Positions 1 through 12,849 of a DNA stretch of 64,000 nucleotides are shown in pieces (position 1 is the first letter of the stretch; each line of letters starts with the position of its first letter). This DNA comes from Liolophura sinensis. Taxonomy: Eukaryota > Mollusca > Polyplacophora > Chitonida > Chitonidae. Location: the NCBI RefSeq assembly GCF_032854445.1, contig NC_088295.1:67177058-67241057 (forward strand), written 5' to 3'. Below the pieces are notes generated by a model. It was not told the origin of the DNA. It saw only the letters and a program-made list of their open reading frames with translations, and made no database searches. The position numbers and the translations under genes were made by a program.

Positions 1-404
1 TTGATAGGATGATCAGGCAATACAAAGTGAACATGGTGAAACGAAGATCACACACAATGTTTTTTTGTGGTATCTCATTGTTGCATGCAAATAATTGAAT
101 GATCATAAAGCTTGCTCAGTTTCATTCTGAAGTAAACTTACCGTGTGAATAAAACAATTTCCAGAGATTTCTTTAGGATTAGTTTCATTTTCCAAAAAAA
201 GAAACATTGCTTAATTGCTTTATCTGGATTTACAAATAGTCTGTGTGATAGATTCTAATGTTGTGATAGGAGTGCGTGTGTGTGTGTGATGTTAATGAGA
301 TTGTGTATTTCGGTTGCTGCATTGTCAAAACAGCTAAGAGACCTCGCTACGTATTCGATTTCATGCCGCTCACGCTGGGACTCAGCCGTTGTTTTCCAGG
401 TTCC

Positions 405-495
405 TGACGAAACGCGATGGTTTCCTTCACCTATAAACTACAACGCTCGCTCTCATGTCAGTGAGTACGGCGTAAAACATCAATAAAATATCAAT
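405..495 (+). repeat. SINE remnant, 3' end
   Basis: The sequence ends in 'gagtacggcgtaaaacatca', the 3' tail shared by the main SINE family of this window. The preceding 50 bases resemble the central part of the element (cctccacc...ataaa). The 5' tRNA-like head is not recognisable. Confidence 0.45.
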
Positions 496-1326
496 ATACG
501 TATGCATATTTACATGTATACTGGGAATAGAGACAGTCAATGGCAATTCAGACATACCCTTCAGGAACTATTATTGTCTATGCACGTGTTTGACATTCTA
601 TACCACACCTCTTAAATATATTCTTTCAACAGATTTTGCAGGTATAATGCTTGATTGTTTTAAAGAAAAGGGCTGAAAATCTTGCGAAACACTAAAATGT
701 TCACTCTTACTCTATGTATAGTGTGTGGCATTTGGTGACAGTTTGCCGTCTGTTCTTGTCAGGCTTTTTTATCCATACATGTTATAAATGTATGCTCTGT
801 AACGACCCACTTGCGTTTGTTTGGTGATGTTGATTGCTAAAATATGTTTCACAAGAGTCACATTTTTTGAACTTAGCTCGTATCTGTTAAAGACGTGCCG
901 TTAATTCAACTGGCTTATCGAATTTTCGGGTTCTGGGATTAATAGCTTAATGTAAGTCGTCGCAAGACATTCAAATCACGAACGAGTGTGAGAATATAAA
1001 TAGATTTATTGCCTGAATTATCGTCTGCAAATAAACTATTTCAAACGGTACTCTAAAAATGTTGATTGCTTTGTCTCATTGACACACGTTGGTTCAAAGG
1101 GCGCATTTTACCATTATGACGTAAATCGTAGGAAATTGTCAGAAAACTTGTGGCTGCTGACAAAAGAAAAATCAATACAAAAACACAATGCGTGCCGCCG
1201 TAGTAAGACAATAGGTTCCGCCGTAGTAGGCCAAAATGTTATAAAAGAACGGCACACTAATTAATTTACACTCCATTACAATGCAAGTAGTTTTTATGCA
1301 ATGAACCTAACCCCTGGGGATTGGTA

Positions 1327-1352
1327 GGGGGTCGGGGGTGGGGGAGGGGGGG
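1327..1352 (+). other. Potential G-quadruplex
   Basis: Four runs of five or more G are separated by loops of only 2, 1 and 1 bases, which fits the strongest class of predicted intramolecular G-quadruplexes. No gene lies within 1.8 kb, so no function is implied. Confidence 0.6.
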
Positions 1353-3245
1353 TAAGTGGAGGCACCGTTGATATATGAAGGCTTGGAGAAAGCTACCTAG
1401 TCATGCCAAATGGCACATCGGCGACCGATAAAGTTTCAGAACTCTCATTTTATTGATTAACTGCATGATTGATACTGGTTTATTTGTGTGTGCTCGTGCC
1501 GCTTGTGTGTTTGCTCATGCCATTGTGATTGTGATCGTGCCATTTGCCAGCTTTCACACTGTCGTCGCTGCTCTGTTTTTTCTGCTGCACGTCTTAATTA
1601 TATTGCATATAGCACAGTGCAATGAGGCAAATATTGATATAACGGTGTCGTTCAGATTAACTTTGGCACTTTGTGGATGAATTATACGTCTTATGATAAT
1701 TGCGCTATTCTCACCAGTTATCCGAAACCCAATACCATTTTGAATAAACCTTAGGAAGTTCGACACTTTTACATTTGGCCTATGACTTGAAGAGGCCCAT
1801 GGATTTCCGGCCGTCTTTGTCTGCTATCTTCCACCTATACATGTAATCTGGCAACTGTTTTCTGTGACACATTCTTTAGGACGAAATTATACACTAATCA
1901 GCCGAACAAACAATGGGTTATGACTTCGTAAACGGATTTTAGCAATGCTGTAAATTTCCTGTGATTCCTAAAGAGATGTCGCCTGTTTCACCCGCGTGCA
2001 AAAGGTGTTTAGGTCACAGAGCAATTACCAGTTCAGTTTACTCATTTCCTCGATTGCTTGGAAATATGTGGTTCTTTCACTTTGACTTTAACTGTGTTGA
2101 TTTCAGCATGAAATTATTAGCGTGTGAGGGTTGCATATAATAATGAAGGCAGACTCATCTTGGATACTTCATAAAGTACAACTCTGGATGTAAACTGCTT
2201 GTGTTACTTTAAGGATGTATTTGATTTTTAAGCAATTTTCTGCCTGGATATAGTGTAATAGTTCACAATAAAGAAAACATCACATAACTAATTGTTAGTT
2301 CTTTTTCATAGCACCTTGTAAGAGTACCTTTATCACCTTCATCTAATGAGAGTGTTCCCGTAATAATTTAAAGTGCTAATGTCATCTATTTAAGTAATTG
2401 ACAATACTCACGCTGCTCCGCAATTGTTTAAAAATTTGTTGTTACTAGTATTTGACTCAACAAATCATTTATTTTTAATGAATTTCGCTTCCAACAGTAT
2501 TTCCGAACATGGTGTGACTGGATGCATGGATAAATAACGTGCTGTATTATGCAATGTTAACCAGCTGAACACGGACCGAAGGACTAAGGTTGTATCAGTC
2601 AATATCCGTGTATAGGATATCAGAAGTTAATTCAGCCGCATGCAGTACTCGCGAGGATGTGCCTGGTGATTTTTCATAATAAAAATAGATTTTTCATTTC
2701 CTTTTCATAGAATTTTATATTTGCCCAAGACAATGGTGTGTCCATTGATCACCGGGTTGTAAGCAATAACATGTTACGTCGAATCACAAATTACACAATT
2801 CACTGTTTTCATTCCATCAATAGTTTACGAACATAAAACAAAGGGTCTGACGTTCGTGGAGATTTTTGAGCCTTTTATATCGCGGACAAAAGGGATAGTT
2901 AGTCGTTAGCTATAGAGTGCACGCGATTTGATTTAATTTCAGTGGCGCTATAGAATTGTAAGAAAGCTTCTGTTGGCAGAAATCGATAAAATCATCACCG
3001 ATAAGAGAAGGTTGTCAAGAATCTTTGCTTAGTCCTTCGTTAAACAAAGATTTGATTAGGCTCCACTTATTGATGGCGGTATAAATTACGTTAATCCTTG
3101 CGTTATAAGACGCCTTGGGCTTTTAGATCATTGCCCAGATCTAAAAACCACTTGGAGAGCTTCAGGCTGCATACTTCTAATGGCTAGGGTTATCTGGACG
3201 GTTTCTACATGAAACAATACTCATTTACTCAATACTGGAGCAGTC

Positions 3246-6200
3246 ATGAACAAAATTGGCCTTCCAGGTTTAGACGTCATCGGCTACATCCTGATGGTAT
3301 TTGCCAGCGGCTTCTGGACACTGAAACCAAGCAGTGACCAATTCCAGTTAACGTCAATAGGCAGTTGTCTCACGGAGATACGACTTTCAATCTACACTCT
3401 AAAGCCTGAGGTAGCCATCAGCGCGTCACATTGTGCTCTTACATGTGAAAGTCACAATGGCTGTTCTCAATTCTTGTATTGTGAACATTCGGGTAAAAAT
3501 TGCTTCCCCATCAGAGCTCTGGGTGTGTTGGATTCTGACAGGCGAAAGTATTGCTTTTGTTATGTCAAGGTAAGTTTACGACGCTAAACCCCAGGCATTC
3601 ATTTATCCATTCAGTCAAGGTAAGTTATTTACAGTTGTGGCTATATATTTATAGGGGCCTTCTCACAGCACAATGAACCCGTGAGCCTGTCAACAATGCG
3701 ATCGCTGTGATTTTAAGCCCAGCTCTTGCTGACTTCTTCCCCGGTCGTACGTGGGAAGCCCTTTCAGCATCCTGCGGATAGCCTTGGGTTTCCTCCGGGC
3801 TCTGCCTGGTTTTCTTCCTCCATAATACTGGCCCCCGTCGTATAGGTGAAATACTCTTGATTTCGGCGTAAAATCTCAATCAAATAAATAAATAAATAAA
3901 TATATACATATCTACGTTGAAGAATCTCGTTCCACAAAGCGATCGCATAGTGTAAGTTGATTGTACTTATCACGAATATACTTGCTAAAGGAATACATTA
4001 CCACGGTAGTTACAATGAACAAAACAAATTTATTTGATTTGAAGTAGTGCACGTTGGGAAGGGTGCCCTAACCGCAAAAATCGTTCAGATGGCAAGTTAT
4101 TTTACAAACGCGTTCGGATGCTGTTACAATAGTGAGGAATTTAGTTTCGCTTTACATCATTTGGCCCAATTTGGGGAACTAGTCTGAATAGTTGCACACC
4201 AGTGTCGTCGAATTAGTATATAATATTAAAAAAGAGGGCCCGGTCTAATTCATCTAAATCACCGATTAGGTTGTATAACTCATCTTTACCTGAACAAGGA
4301 GGTCGCGTTATGTCCAGCTCTCGTTGGTTCGGCTGCGTTTTAATTTATTTATTTGATTGGTGTTTTACGCCGTATTCAAGAATATTTCACTTATACGACG
4401 GCGGCCAGCATTATGGTGGGAGGAAACAGGGCAGAGACCGGGGGAAACCCACGACCATCCACAGGTTGCTAGCAGACCTTCCCATTTACGGCCAGAGAGG
4501 AAGCCAGCATGAGCTGGATTTGAACTCACAGCGACCGCATTGGTGAGAGACTCCTGGATCATTACGCTACGCTAGCGCGCTAACCGACTGAGCCACGGAG
4601 GCCCCCGCTGCGTTTTAAGTCAGGAAGTTTAATTTGTGATGTATTTATTTATTTAATTGGTGTTTTATGCCGTACTCAAGAATATTTCTCTTATACGACG
4701 GCGGCCAGCATTATCGTGGGAGGAAACCAGACAGAGCACGAGGGAAACCCACGACCATCTGTGGGGCTTCCCACGTACAGCCGGACAGGAAGACAGCATG
4801 ATCTGGACTTGAATTCTTAGCGACCGCATTGGCGAGAGGCTTCTGGATCATCGCCTCGGCTATGTTTAATATGTGAGGTACAATAAATAAATAGTTAGTT
4901 GATCAAGGTTTCCTGATACAAGTCTGGCACAAAATGTTAATGTTATTAAATGAAGGGTGATAATTATATGAAGGGATTATCACTTATCAGTATATAATTT
5001 GCATTTTTTCCATTTTAGCGAATGATTTCTGCATTGCACTTTTTGCTTGTTTGAACAGTTAAACCCTAAATGTGAAAATGGCGGAGAATGGAAGAGTGAC
5101 AAGTGTGAATGTATACCGGGATTTCATGGGAACAGGTGTGAGTTCATCGCTGGAGGTAGGCACAGTGTATGCATTATATCTGAGCGCATGCATCACGTGC
5201 ATCGCTCAGAAAGGGTGATACAAAACTGTGTTCTTATGATTTATTTATTTATGCGCAGTACTCAAAAATATTTCACTTACACAACGTCGGCCAGCTGTAT
5301 GGTGGAAGAAAACCGCACAGAGCCCGGGGGAAACCGATGACCATCCACAGGTGTTCTGATGAAGACCGCCATAATAACCAATTTATGAGTTCAGTAAGCT
5401 GGTAACACATGAAATATTTTCATTTAGCCTTTCCACCTTTAGGCTAATTTGATCCATTTGAATGGATTCATTATAAAACCACCGATTACTAAACTAGAAG
5501 AAAACAAAGCATTCAATCAAGGTTTCATCGGTAATAATTTACCGCTAATCAATAAATACCGCTGGGGTAACATAAACAGATTTTTCCGGGATGAAAGGTG
5601 ATCTTAATGTAAAGCCCCCTGTCTACCTGACATTTCTTGTGTCTTTCACGTTGCCAAGATGTGATACCATCTCCATCAGCCCAGTACTGGCGTCTCAAAG
5701 AGCAGGCATGCAGGTGCTCCTCAACAAACCGACGTGTTTAGGTATGGAATAAAACTTGTAATAGATCCGTCCCCTGGAAGGAAATTGATTTCACACCGAA
5801 AAAACAGAACAGGTGGCGTGGTTAATCCTGCAGCCGTGCTATCCTGGCCGAAGTTGCCACGGACGTAATTTCATATTATTGTTGTCCAGGTGAATGCACA
5901 CTGAGTGAAGAAAAACGTGGAATTCAAACCGTGCTGTTCATCTTAAAGTCTCGTTGCAGCCTGCTCCTCTGACGCACAGATATGGCCGAATGCTGTGATG
6001 CGTTCGCCTCACTAACTGCTGTTCTTTCGACTTTTTCTTTAATTTTGATATTTTTTTTAAATTTGTTTTTCTTTCTTGCATGAATTCAGTCATCTATAGT
6101 CGTTTATAAATTTAAATTTTGGATTTTTCAATTTTAGGTTGCAGTCAAGCTATGAGCCATGGTAACCACAGAAACGGAGCATATTTGGTCAAACCTAAAC

Positions 6201-6805
6201 ACGCCATCGGCACATTTCCAGTCCTCTGTGAGAAAGTTGGGAGCAATTTCTACACTTTCATTCAGCGCCGAGTGAGCGGCAAGACGAATTTCGATCTCAG
6301 TTGGAAATCTTACAACAAAGGTTTCGGATCTGTCAAATGGAACTTCTGGCTAGGCTTTGATCAGATTTTGTCGTTGATGGAAAATCAGACTGTCGAGCTT
6401 GAGATCGGGCTTACGTGTGACCTTGACACCAAGGGATCTTTTACCCTGGAGACTTTTCAGTTAGATGACTTTTCCCTTGCTGGAGAAGACCATCAGTACC
6501 AAATCCAACTACCGAATCAAGGCACCACGCAAGGTTCTCAGAGTGAAGAAGAAATCCACAACTCTCTGTTGTCTCTGGCTGGCCAGCCGTTCAGCACGTA
6601 TGACCATGACTCGAGCAGCCCTAACTGCAGGAACACAACCAGCGGTGGATGGTGGTTCGGCACGCAGTGCGCCTTCGGCAACCTTAACGCACCGTTCACA
6701 GACTACGGACTTGATGCCAATAACAAAAGCATTCTGTGGATAACATGGCGCTCTGCGGGCTTCGAAATCAACATCAAAGAAACTTATATGAAAATCAAAA
6801 CCTAA
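3246..6805 (+). CDS. Secreted PAN/apple-EGF-fibrinogen C domain protein, copy 1
   Basis: Three exons with consistent phases: 3246-3569 (phase 0 at its end, donor AAG|GTAAGT), 5059-5155 (phase 1) and 6138-6805 (stop TAA). They encode about 362 residues. Exon 1 carries a hydrophobic leader (roughly residues 10-25) and an eight-cysteine PAN/apple-like module with the core CALTC...GCSQFLYC. Exon 2 is a single compact EGF module ending CECIPGFHGNRCE. Exon 3 is a full fibrinogen C-terminal domain with all four expected cysteines, a YDHDSSSPNC stretch matching the family's calcium-binding loop, and the GGWWFG...NLN signature. Such proteins are usually secreted lectin-like recognition or adhesion factors; that role is inferred. 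It is the best preserved of three tandem copies. Its introns hold SINEs. The PAN assignment rests on cysteine spacing and is less certain than EGF and FReD. Confidence 0.85.
3653..3903 (+). repeat. SINE, near full length, family 1
   Basis: A tRNA-derived type element in intron 1 of the first FReD gene. It has a decayed head, the conserved centre (cctgcggatag...gggtttcctccgggctctgcc), the 'gtcgtatagg...cggcgtaaaa' 3' part and an (aaat)n tail. The central domain resembles the MetaSINE superfamily; this naming is from memory and needs a library match. Confidence 0.8.
4345..4606 (-). repeat. SINE, full length, family 1
   Basis: Minus-strand copy running from the (attt)n tail complement at the left to a tRNA-like head at the right. 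The head contains an A-box-like tggctcagt and a B-box-like gagttcaaatcc on the minus strand. It is one of the best preserved copies and lies in intron 1 of the first FReD gene. Confidence 0.9.
4642..4852 (-). repeat. SINE, family 1, head truncated
   Basis: A second minus-strand copy immediately after the previous one, with the tail, the central domain and part of the head. A short central block (near gggcttccc) is deleted relative to its neighbour. Confidence 0.85.
5237..5352 (-). repeat. SINE fragment, family 1
   Basis: Only the tail and central part remain, starting gatttatttatttatg and ending near ccatccacaggt. It lies in intron 2 of the first FReD gene, just after the EGF exon. Confidence 0.75.
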
Positions 6806-9369
6806 CTGACGTGTTTCTGTACCGTTTGCCTTTCTGAACTGCATATTGTTCCAAAGCGATCCACGCAGTTTGCTGGGAAAAAACAGATGTCGGCTGTATA
6901 AACGTAAGGATTAGACTAAATGCAATTTTAATTGTCACGTCTGATTACTAAATACGGAACCTTCTTGGCGTGTGAACTAAAGTTTACGATGTGTTCAATT
7001 GTTTATGTATCCAGTGGTTTTAACGATTGGTCTGCATGTTCTGCGCTGAGGCTTGGACGGGTTTAAACCCTAAAATTATACTCGATGTAAAATCGAAATT
7101 GATGTTCTTTCATTCCACAGTCAAATACTATGGCCTATTACTCTAACTGTTATGTCAAATTGTCATAGGTTTATTCATTAAACTACTTAATGGTTAAAAA
7201 AAAAGTATGATTTTTTTGTCTTATGACTAGAAAATGCCATATGATTTTGTCAAGAAAAGAATAGAAATCTTGACAGAAAACGCCTGAAAGGCTTGATTGA
7301 TTTCTAGCTCCTTTCTAACTCAAGTGCTAACCGGCTGCAGGGAGAACAGTTCTTTAACTGTAAGCTTGCAAGTGCTCATCCCTAAGCTACAGTCTGTTTC
7401 TTTTAGTCAGTCGTCAGTTGTTTGTAAAATCAGTCACACTCACTACCAAAATTGCCTTTAATCACTGAAAAGTAACAACATGGATATGCTGAAAGTTCAT
7501 ATTCTTGCAAAGAAACTGAAGTTAGGACACTTTTTCTAATTGATAATGTTAAGGTGATTAAGCTGGGTTTCGATGACAAGAACTCATTGCCTCGGATGAC
7601 GTAATAATTATTTAGAAAGAAGTTGTTTGGCAAGTATGACTGATGTCACAGATAGCTGAATATAGGCGACCGGTTAAAAGAAACATTCTAGAGTTAAGTC
7701 TTCTATACTATAAGGTGGTGTAAGTTAGTATTGAATTTTAAACTTATTCTTAGGTCTCTTCGTTATTTCTGGATCATAACACCAGCGCAATGTGACAATA
7801 ACCATAAAAAGGAGTCACAATATGTATGTATGTTTGTATGATGTATGCGTGCGTGTGTGCGTGTATGCGGGGAGGGGGGGGGGCGTCTATGCGTCTGTAT
7901 GTCCTCCGATTGTCTCAAAATCCATTCATTCCATCAACTTCATACTAGACGGGTGTATCACTGAGGACCAAAGTGAACATGTCGTCACAAATCATTTCCA
8001 TGGGTGCTGCGTTTCTCATGCCGGGTTTGTTATAGCAAGCCTGCATGCATTCCTCAGACCTCCAGAAGGGCTCAGGGACTGTTCGTTTACTTTCTGAATT
8101 GAATGTATGCATGTCATTTACACCGAGTAGCAGATATGAATTATTTTCAATGGATACTGCACCGGTAATAGCAAGGAGGTTAATTAAACGAAGAGACAAA
8201 ACTAGACCAAATGTATGTATGCATCGATAAAGTATCCCACAAGCAGCTTAAAGGCATGTTGTTTTTGTGATACAGCATATCTGAGATATCGTAGTTTAAG
8301 GTAAGCGAAATCGCACACATTGACACAATCGCTAGGTTATCAGTTTTATCCCTTCTATAACCCCAGGACGCAGTTGCTTTACTTAAGTCGTCCGAATCCA
8401 GTTTTAGCCTTTTAGCCAGATGAGCAGTGATGCGACATCGGGTTTCCTGTTGCTCTAACATTACGTGAAAGGTGATTAAATAAAAGTTGATTATCAGGGA
8501 AAAAAACTACATGTGGCCATTTAGATTTGTTTCCAGCACTCTGCCGAAAAATTGGAGTTATATTATTTATTGTCTCTCTTTTAATGTCATCAGAGAGGAT
8601 TAATGGGAAGACTAAAAGAGAAGGGTGAGTAAGTCATGTATTGTGACACAACGTGGTTTACGGAGAAAACAGTCCACTTTTAAATGGGCTGGGGGCGTTT
8701 CGATCCAACTGAACAACATGTACACGCACCTGTTTGTAGAGTACCATATATTTCCATTAACAGGTGTTTACATGTACATACAATTGCTGATTTGTAGCAG
8801 CGGGATAAAAGTGTAGGTATGGAAGCCGATAGAGGACCTCTCGGTATAGAGGTCAAGGCAGCATGGCAACGAAAGATCCTATATCAGCCTTTCCTTGCTC
8901 CATCAGCTCATGTGTAGTGTGTACATTGTTACAAAAAGGCTTAATTGCGTTCTCAAGTACAATTTAATAGTTCACCAACAGCTGTCCTATTTTATATTAA
9001 GCTATTGTTATTCACGAGTGGGGATCTGTTTAATTCTTCCCAGTTTAACGCTCAGCAATACAGATCTATACTCTCCCATTCAATGATCTGAAATTCCGTC
9101 CTTCTCCGCTGTTCTGAACATGTCAAGTAATTCTGATTTCATATCATGTGGTTATTTGCGAATAATAGACATTATAACATCACATGAATGTACCTTCGCT
9201 GGCAAACATTTTCGAATTTTGTCGGCTGCACTCGGTATCGCCTGGAGGAAGACAAATTCATGGAACGGGTGAATTAATATCTTGGAGATGTAGACCATTT
9301 AAAGCGCTAGATACAATGTGTTCGGCAGTCATTAAATTATTCATTATCCAATCTAGTAGATCCACTAAT
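6806..9369. other. Intergenic stretch between FReD copies 1 and 2
   Basis: No supported gene. It contains simple sequence near 7825-7890 (tgta/tgcg repeats followed by a G run) and otherwise unremarkable AT-rich DNA. Open frames near 7.8-8.5 kb overlap on both strands and have no coding features. Confidence 0.6.
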
Positions 9370-9629
9370 ATTTATTTATTTGATTGGTATTTTACGCCGT
9401 ATTCGAGAATATTTCACTTAAACGACGGCGACCAGCATTATGGTGGGAGGAAACAGGGCAGAGCCCGGAGAAAACCTACGACCATCCGCAGGTTGCTGAG
9501 AGCCATTCCCACTTACGGCCGGAAAGGAAGCCAGCATGGGCTCGACTTGAACTCACAGCGACTGCATTGATGAGAGGCTCCTAGATCATTATGTTGCGAT
9601 AGCGCGCTAATCAACTGAGCCACGGAGGT
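9370..9629 (-). repeat. SINE, full length, family 1
   Basis: Complete minus-strand copy from the (attt)n tail complement to the tRNA-like head ending at ctgagccacggagg. It lies about 0.5 kb upstream of the second FReD gene. Confidence 0.9.
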
Positions 9630-9744
9630 TGCCATTGTCGTGTATAAGTTGCATTCACCAACAGTGTATGTGGATGCCTACTCTACTGCGAGAAGTATAG
9701 AAATGTGTCAGAAAATTACAGGTGTAGACACTGGACAGTGACCG

Positions 9745-9822
9745 AATTCAAGAATATTTCATTTACACGACGGCGCCCAGCATTAAAGTAGGGGTAAACC
9801 GGGCAGAACCCTGTGGGAAACG
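9745..9822 (-). repeat. SINE fragment, family 1
   Basis: Short piece matching the 'attcaagaatatttca...cgacggcg.ccagcatta' part of the element, without tail or head. Confidence 0.7.
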
Positions 9823-10894
9823 AGATAGTATGACAGAAAGTATGAAGATTTAATCAGATGTTACGGCATGTTAGGCAAAAAGACATTTCTCCATGTCATT
9901 TAATGTGCCAACTGGGAGCTTCACATCCATCAATCGATAAGCGACCACGCGGGATTCTATAAATAATGACGATGTGGTTATTTGTGTCTTAGTGCACTTC
10001 GAAGTGGAGGGTAAAGCACCGCCAGTGGATATGAAAAGTGGTGTGTACTAAACGAAGTCGTCGTCAAACGCAGCGAACTTTTCAAGATTAATTTGAAAGG
10101 CAAACAAGATGAAATGTCTAAATGTTCGAAACTCAAGTAGAGTTGTATTTTCTAAAAATCTTCTCGTACTAGTTACATTCTTTTTCATCGCTTTTGACTC
10201 TTGTCGGTGTCAAGATATTCGGGATGCATTATTCTTGAAAAGCCTGAAAACAGAAGAATGTTTAGTGAATGTTGGAGTTACATTTGCGCTCGATCCTACA
10301 CTAGGGCGGGTTCGGACAAGAGCTCAGTGTGCCTCACGATGTTTGGAAGATGAAGAATGTACCAAGTTTTTGTATTGCCCTCACAGAGGCAATAACTGCA
10401 TCAGGATTAAGGCGTTTGGTGTTCTTGATTCACGAGAAACCCGCCAAAACTGTGACTGTTACACTCGGGTAAGGATACTGTTCATTGCCATTCGCACTTC
10501 ACGTGTGCCGTATTCTGGTTCAAAAGCCCCTTATACAGACGTTTCACGGTTGTTATTTTTTATACGTGTAGATCAAAGTTAACACCAGCTGTAGTTAAAA
10601 GGAGAAAGGACCTGCTCATTAGTTAGTGTTCAAAGTCGTAACTCGACATTAGTTTTACAACTCATTACAAGTGAATTTTGAGTTTCCATATACATGAAAT
10701 TGATAGCCGGGTGTGGCTTGATGAGTAATATGTTCAGTCCCAGTATTGGATGGGAAATGTATAAATTCACTGCTCTCATTATTCGAGGGACCTTGGTGAC
10801 CAATAAACGGTTCACGTCTTGGTTGTTTCCTCCACCAATGCGACGTGCAAGTCTAGCTGCACGACTTGTTGAGAATGTTCGCCAGTAAGTTGCC

Positions 10895-11011
10895 AGAGGT
10901 TTCCTCTAAAAAAAAATTCTGGGTGGAGGAAACCTGAGTAGCTGGATGGCCATCGTATAACTGAATAATTTTTTAATTCAACGTTAAACGACAATAAAAT
11001 GAACAAATAAG
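10895..11011 (+). repeat. Decayed SINE 3' end
   Basis: The stretch ggatggccatcgtataactg...ttcaacgttaaacgac matches the SINE 3' end with heavy divergence. A 10-bp inverted repeat (aggtttcctc / gaggaaacct) sits at its left side. Confidence 0.4.
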
Positions 11012-12009
11012 TATACCTGGACGTTTATAGGAAATAAGTTATGTCAGATTTTCATCCGTCTTTGATGTTGAGAATTGTTGTGTTATTTAAATGCGTCCAC
11101 ACTCATTCCTACTGGGACTGCTCGTCTATTTTTCTGACATCTATGTATCTCTTTTCAGAATCAACCGTTGCCGTGTAAAAATGGTGGAATTCTCCGGAAT
11201 AGATCGTGTGAATGTCTTAATGGATTTTATGGCAGTGAATGTCAAAATGTTATTAAAGGTAATTATAAAGCTTTTTTTACAAAACTTCTGTAATCTGACA
11301 ATATTATGCTATACTTTCAAACCAATAAGCCTTCTCTGTCAAATGACAGTAGCCCGGACATAATCCAAGATTAGTTTCTGAGCCGTGAAACTACGACGAA
11401 ATCTATTCAAGTAGCCAGTATATAACTATTTTCTAAGAAAGTGTAAAAAGAAAAAGGTAACATCAGCCATGCAGAGTCGCCTTCTAAATCACTATATAAA
11501 TTTAAAAAGCCAAGATCGATCTTCAACTTACTTAGCTCCAGCTTACTCCAAAACCGCACCATTCAATTAAATAGGAGGTAATTTGGTTCGGCCCTATTTA
11601 ATATGATATTGACCTTTATGGTGGTATAGTCTTTCATATTTATACTTTCATCAGATGTAATACTCAGCGAGTTTACAGACTTTTCATGGTGAATGTACAG
11701 GCTATTTACAAAGTTAGCCAGTTAGCTTTGACGGTGAAGAATAAATTACAGCATTTACAAGTTCAACACATTGCAGAATTTACTTGTAATCAACAAGTTC
11801 TTTGAAGCCTTGGTACTATGGTTGGACTTAAAGCTTCAATGTTTTATAGCAAAGTTTTTTTTTTACATAAAATATCATTCCAGTATTTGACATGAAAGCT
11901 TTAAGTTTAGATTTAAAAAATCAGATAAAATGATGTTTGGGGTTAGGACCAAAAAAATGATATCCACAAACAATTTGAACATTTATCACCATTCAATCTG
12001 GTCGGGAAG

Positions 12010-12114
12010 CCAGTTCTGCCCGGTTTAATCCCATCTTAATGCTGGCCCCGTCGTATAAATGAAATATTCTTTAGTACATTATAAAACAAAAATCAAATAA
12101 ATAAGTAAATACTT
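12010..12114 (+). repeat. SINE fragment, family 1
   Basis: Central-to-3' portion (tctgcccggtttaatccca...gtcgtataaatgaaata) with an A-rich (aaat)n tail. It lies in intron 2 of the second FReD gene and directly abuts the next SINE. Confidence 0.75.
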
Positions 12115-12123
12115 ATTATGACC

Positions 12124-12350
12124 TGTTGGTTAGCGCGCGACCGCAGCACATAGACCCAGGGTCCTCTTACCAATGTGATCAGTATGCCAATGCTGGACTC
12201 CTCTCGGTCGTGCGTGGGAATGTCTAGTGCAAACCTGCAAATGTCGTGGGTTTCAGCAGGGTACATAATGCTGGCCTCCGTTGTATAAGTGATACATTCT
12301 TGAGGATAAACACCACTGAAATAAATAAACAAATCAATAAATAAATAAAT
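12124..12350 (+). repeat. SINE, near full length, family 1
   Basis: Starts with the head motif ttggttagcgcgc, carries the gcaaacctgcaaatgtcgtg centre with a deletion after it, and ends in (aaat)n. Inserted beside, or nested with, the fragment at its left. Confidence 0.8.
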
Positions 12351-12711
12351 ATTACCTAGGAAAGAATCTTCTTGTATCACTACTTAATTCTCTGATTAGC
12401 TTTTCAACAGGGATGAGTCATTATTTTGGATAAAATGTATCTCAATTAACACTGCACCTACGGACTTATTAATGACACTTAATTGATACTTCATTCCTTA
12501 AGCAAATTCAACGCACTCTCGAAGCATTGGTCCACAGTAACAGTGCAAATTGCCTAAACCTGAAAATTGAAAATGACAACGCAATATTTAGGCAGTCTTG
12601 ACATAATGGTCTTTATGTTCATTATCTTCGCTTTGAACCGTGTCTTCGCCAGATTGCCAAAGTCGTGGACAAGTACAAAACACACGTAAAAGTACGGTTA
12701 CATTTGAACCT

Positions 12712-12849
12712 GGGCCTGGTTTCACAAAGATGTCGTACATGTACGATAATCCTGTGGGAGAATGGCACCGTGATATTGGTTTACAAGATAGCCTACGACA
12801 AATGTACGATAAAAAAAAATGTCGTACACCACTTTGTGAAACTGGGCCC
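12712..12849. mobile_element. MITE-like element with inverted ends, copy 1
   Basis: A 138-bp segment whose ends are inverted repeats: gggcctggtttcacaaag at the left and ctttgtgaaactgggccc at the right. Inner inverted matches (tgtcgtacatg..., ...aatgtcgtaca) extend the fold. No coding potential. A second element with the same GTTTCACAAAG end lies at 34056-34190, so this is a family of short nonautonomous DNA transposons. Confidence 0.65.

Larger units (their letters stand above)
1..3245. other. Gene-free stretch upstream of the FReD cluster
   Basis: I see no supported coding exon here. The open frames are short and lack domain signals or paired splice sites. The stretch holds a degenerate SINE end near 405-495, a G-rich run with quadruplex potential near 1327-1352, and otherwise AT-rich sequence. 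It probably includes the promoter of the gene starting at 3246, but I recognise no specific site. Confidence 0.6.

Noticed and set aside
4271-4546. Open frames across 4.3-4.6 kb and similar ones at 9.2-9.6, 36.5, 42.0 and 48.0 kb
   Set aside because: These repeat the same peptide (YSRIFHLYDGG-like or its reverse) because they translate the SINE; they are not genes.
7825-7890. tgta/tgcg repeats with a G run, considered as regulatory Z-DNA
   Set aside because: Simple sequence of a very common kind, far from any supported gene start.
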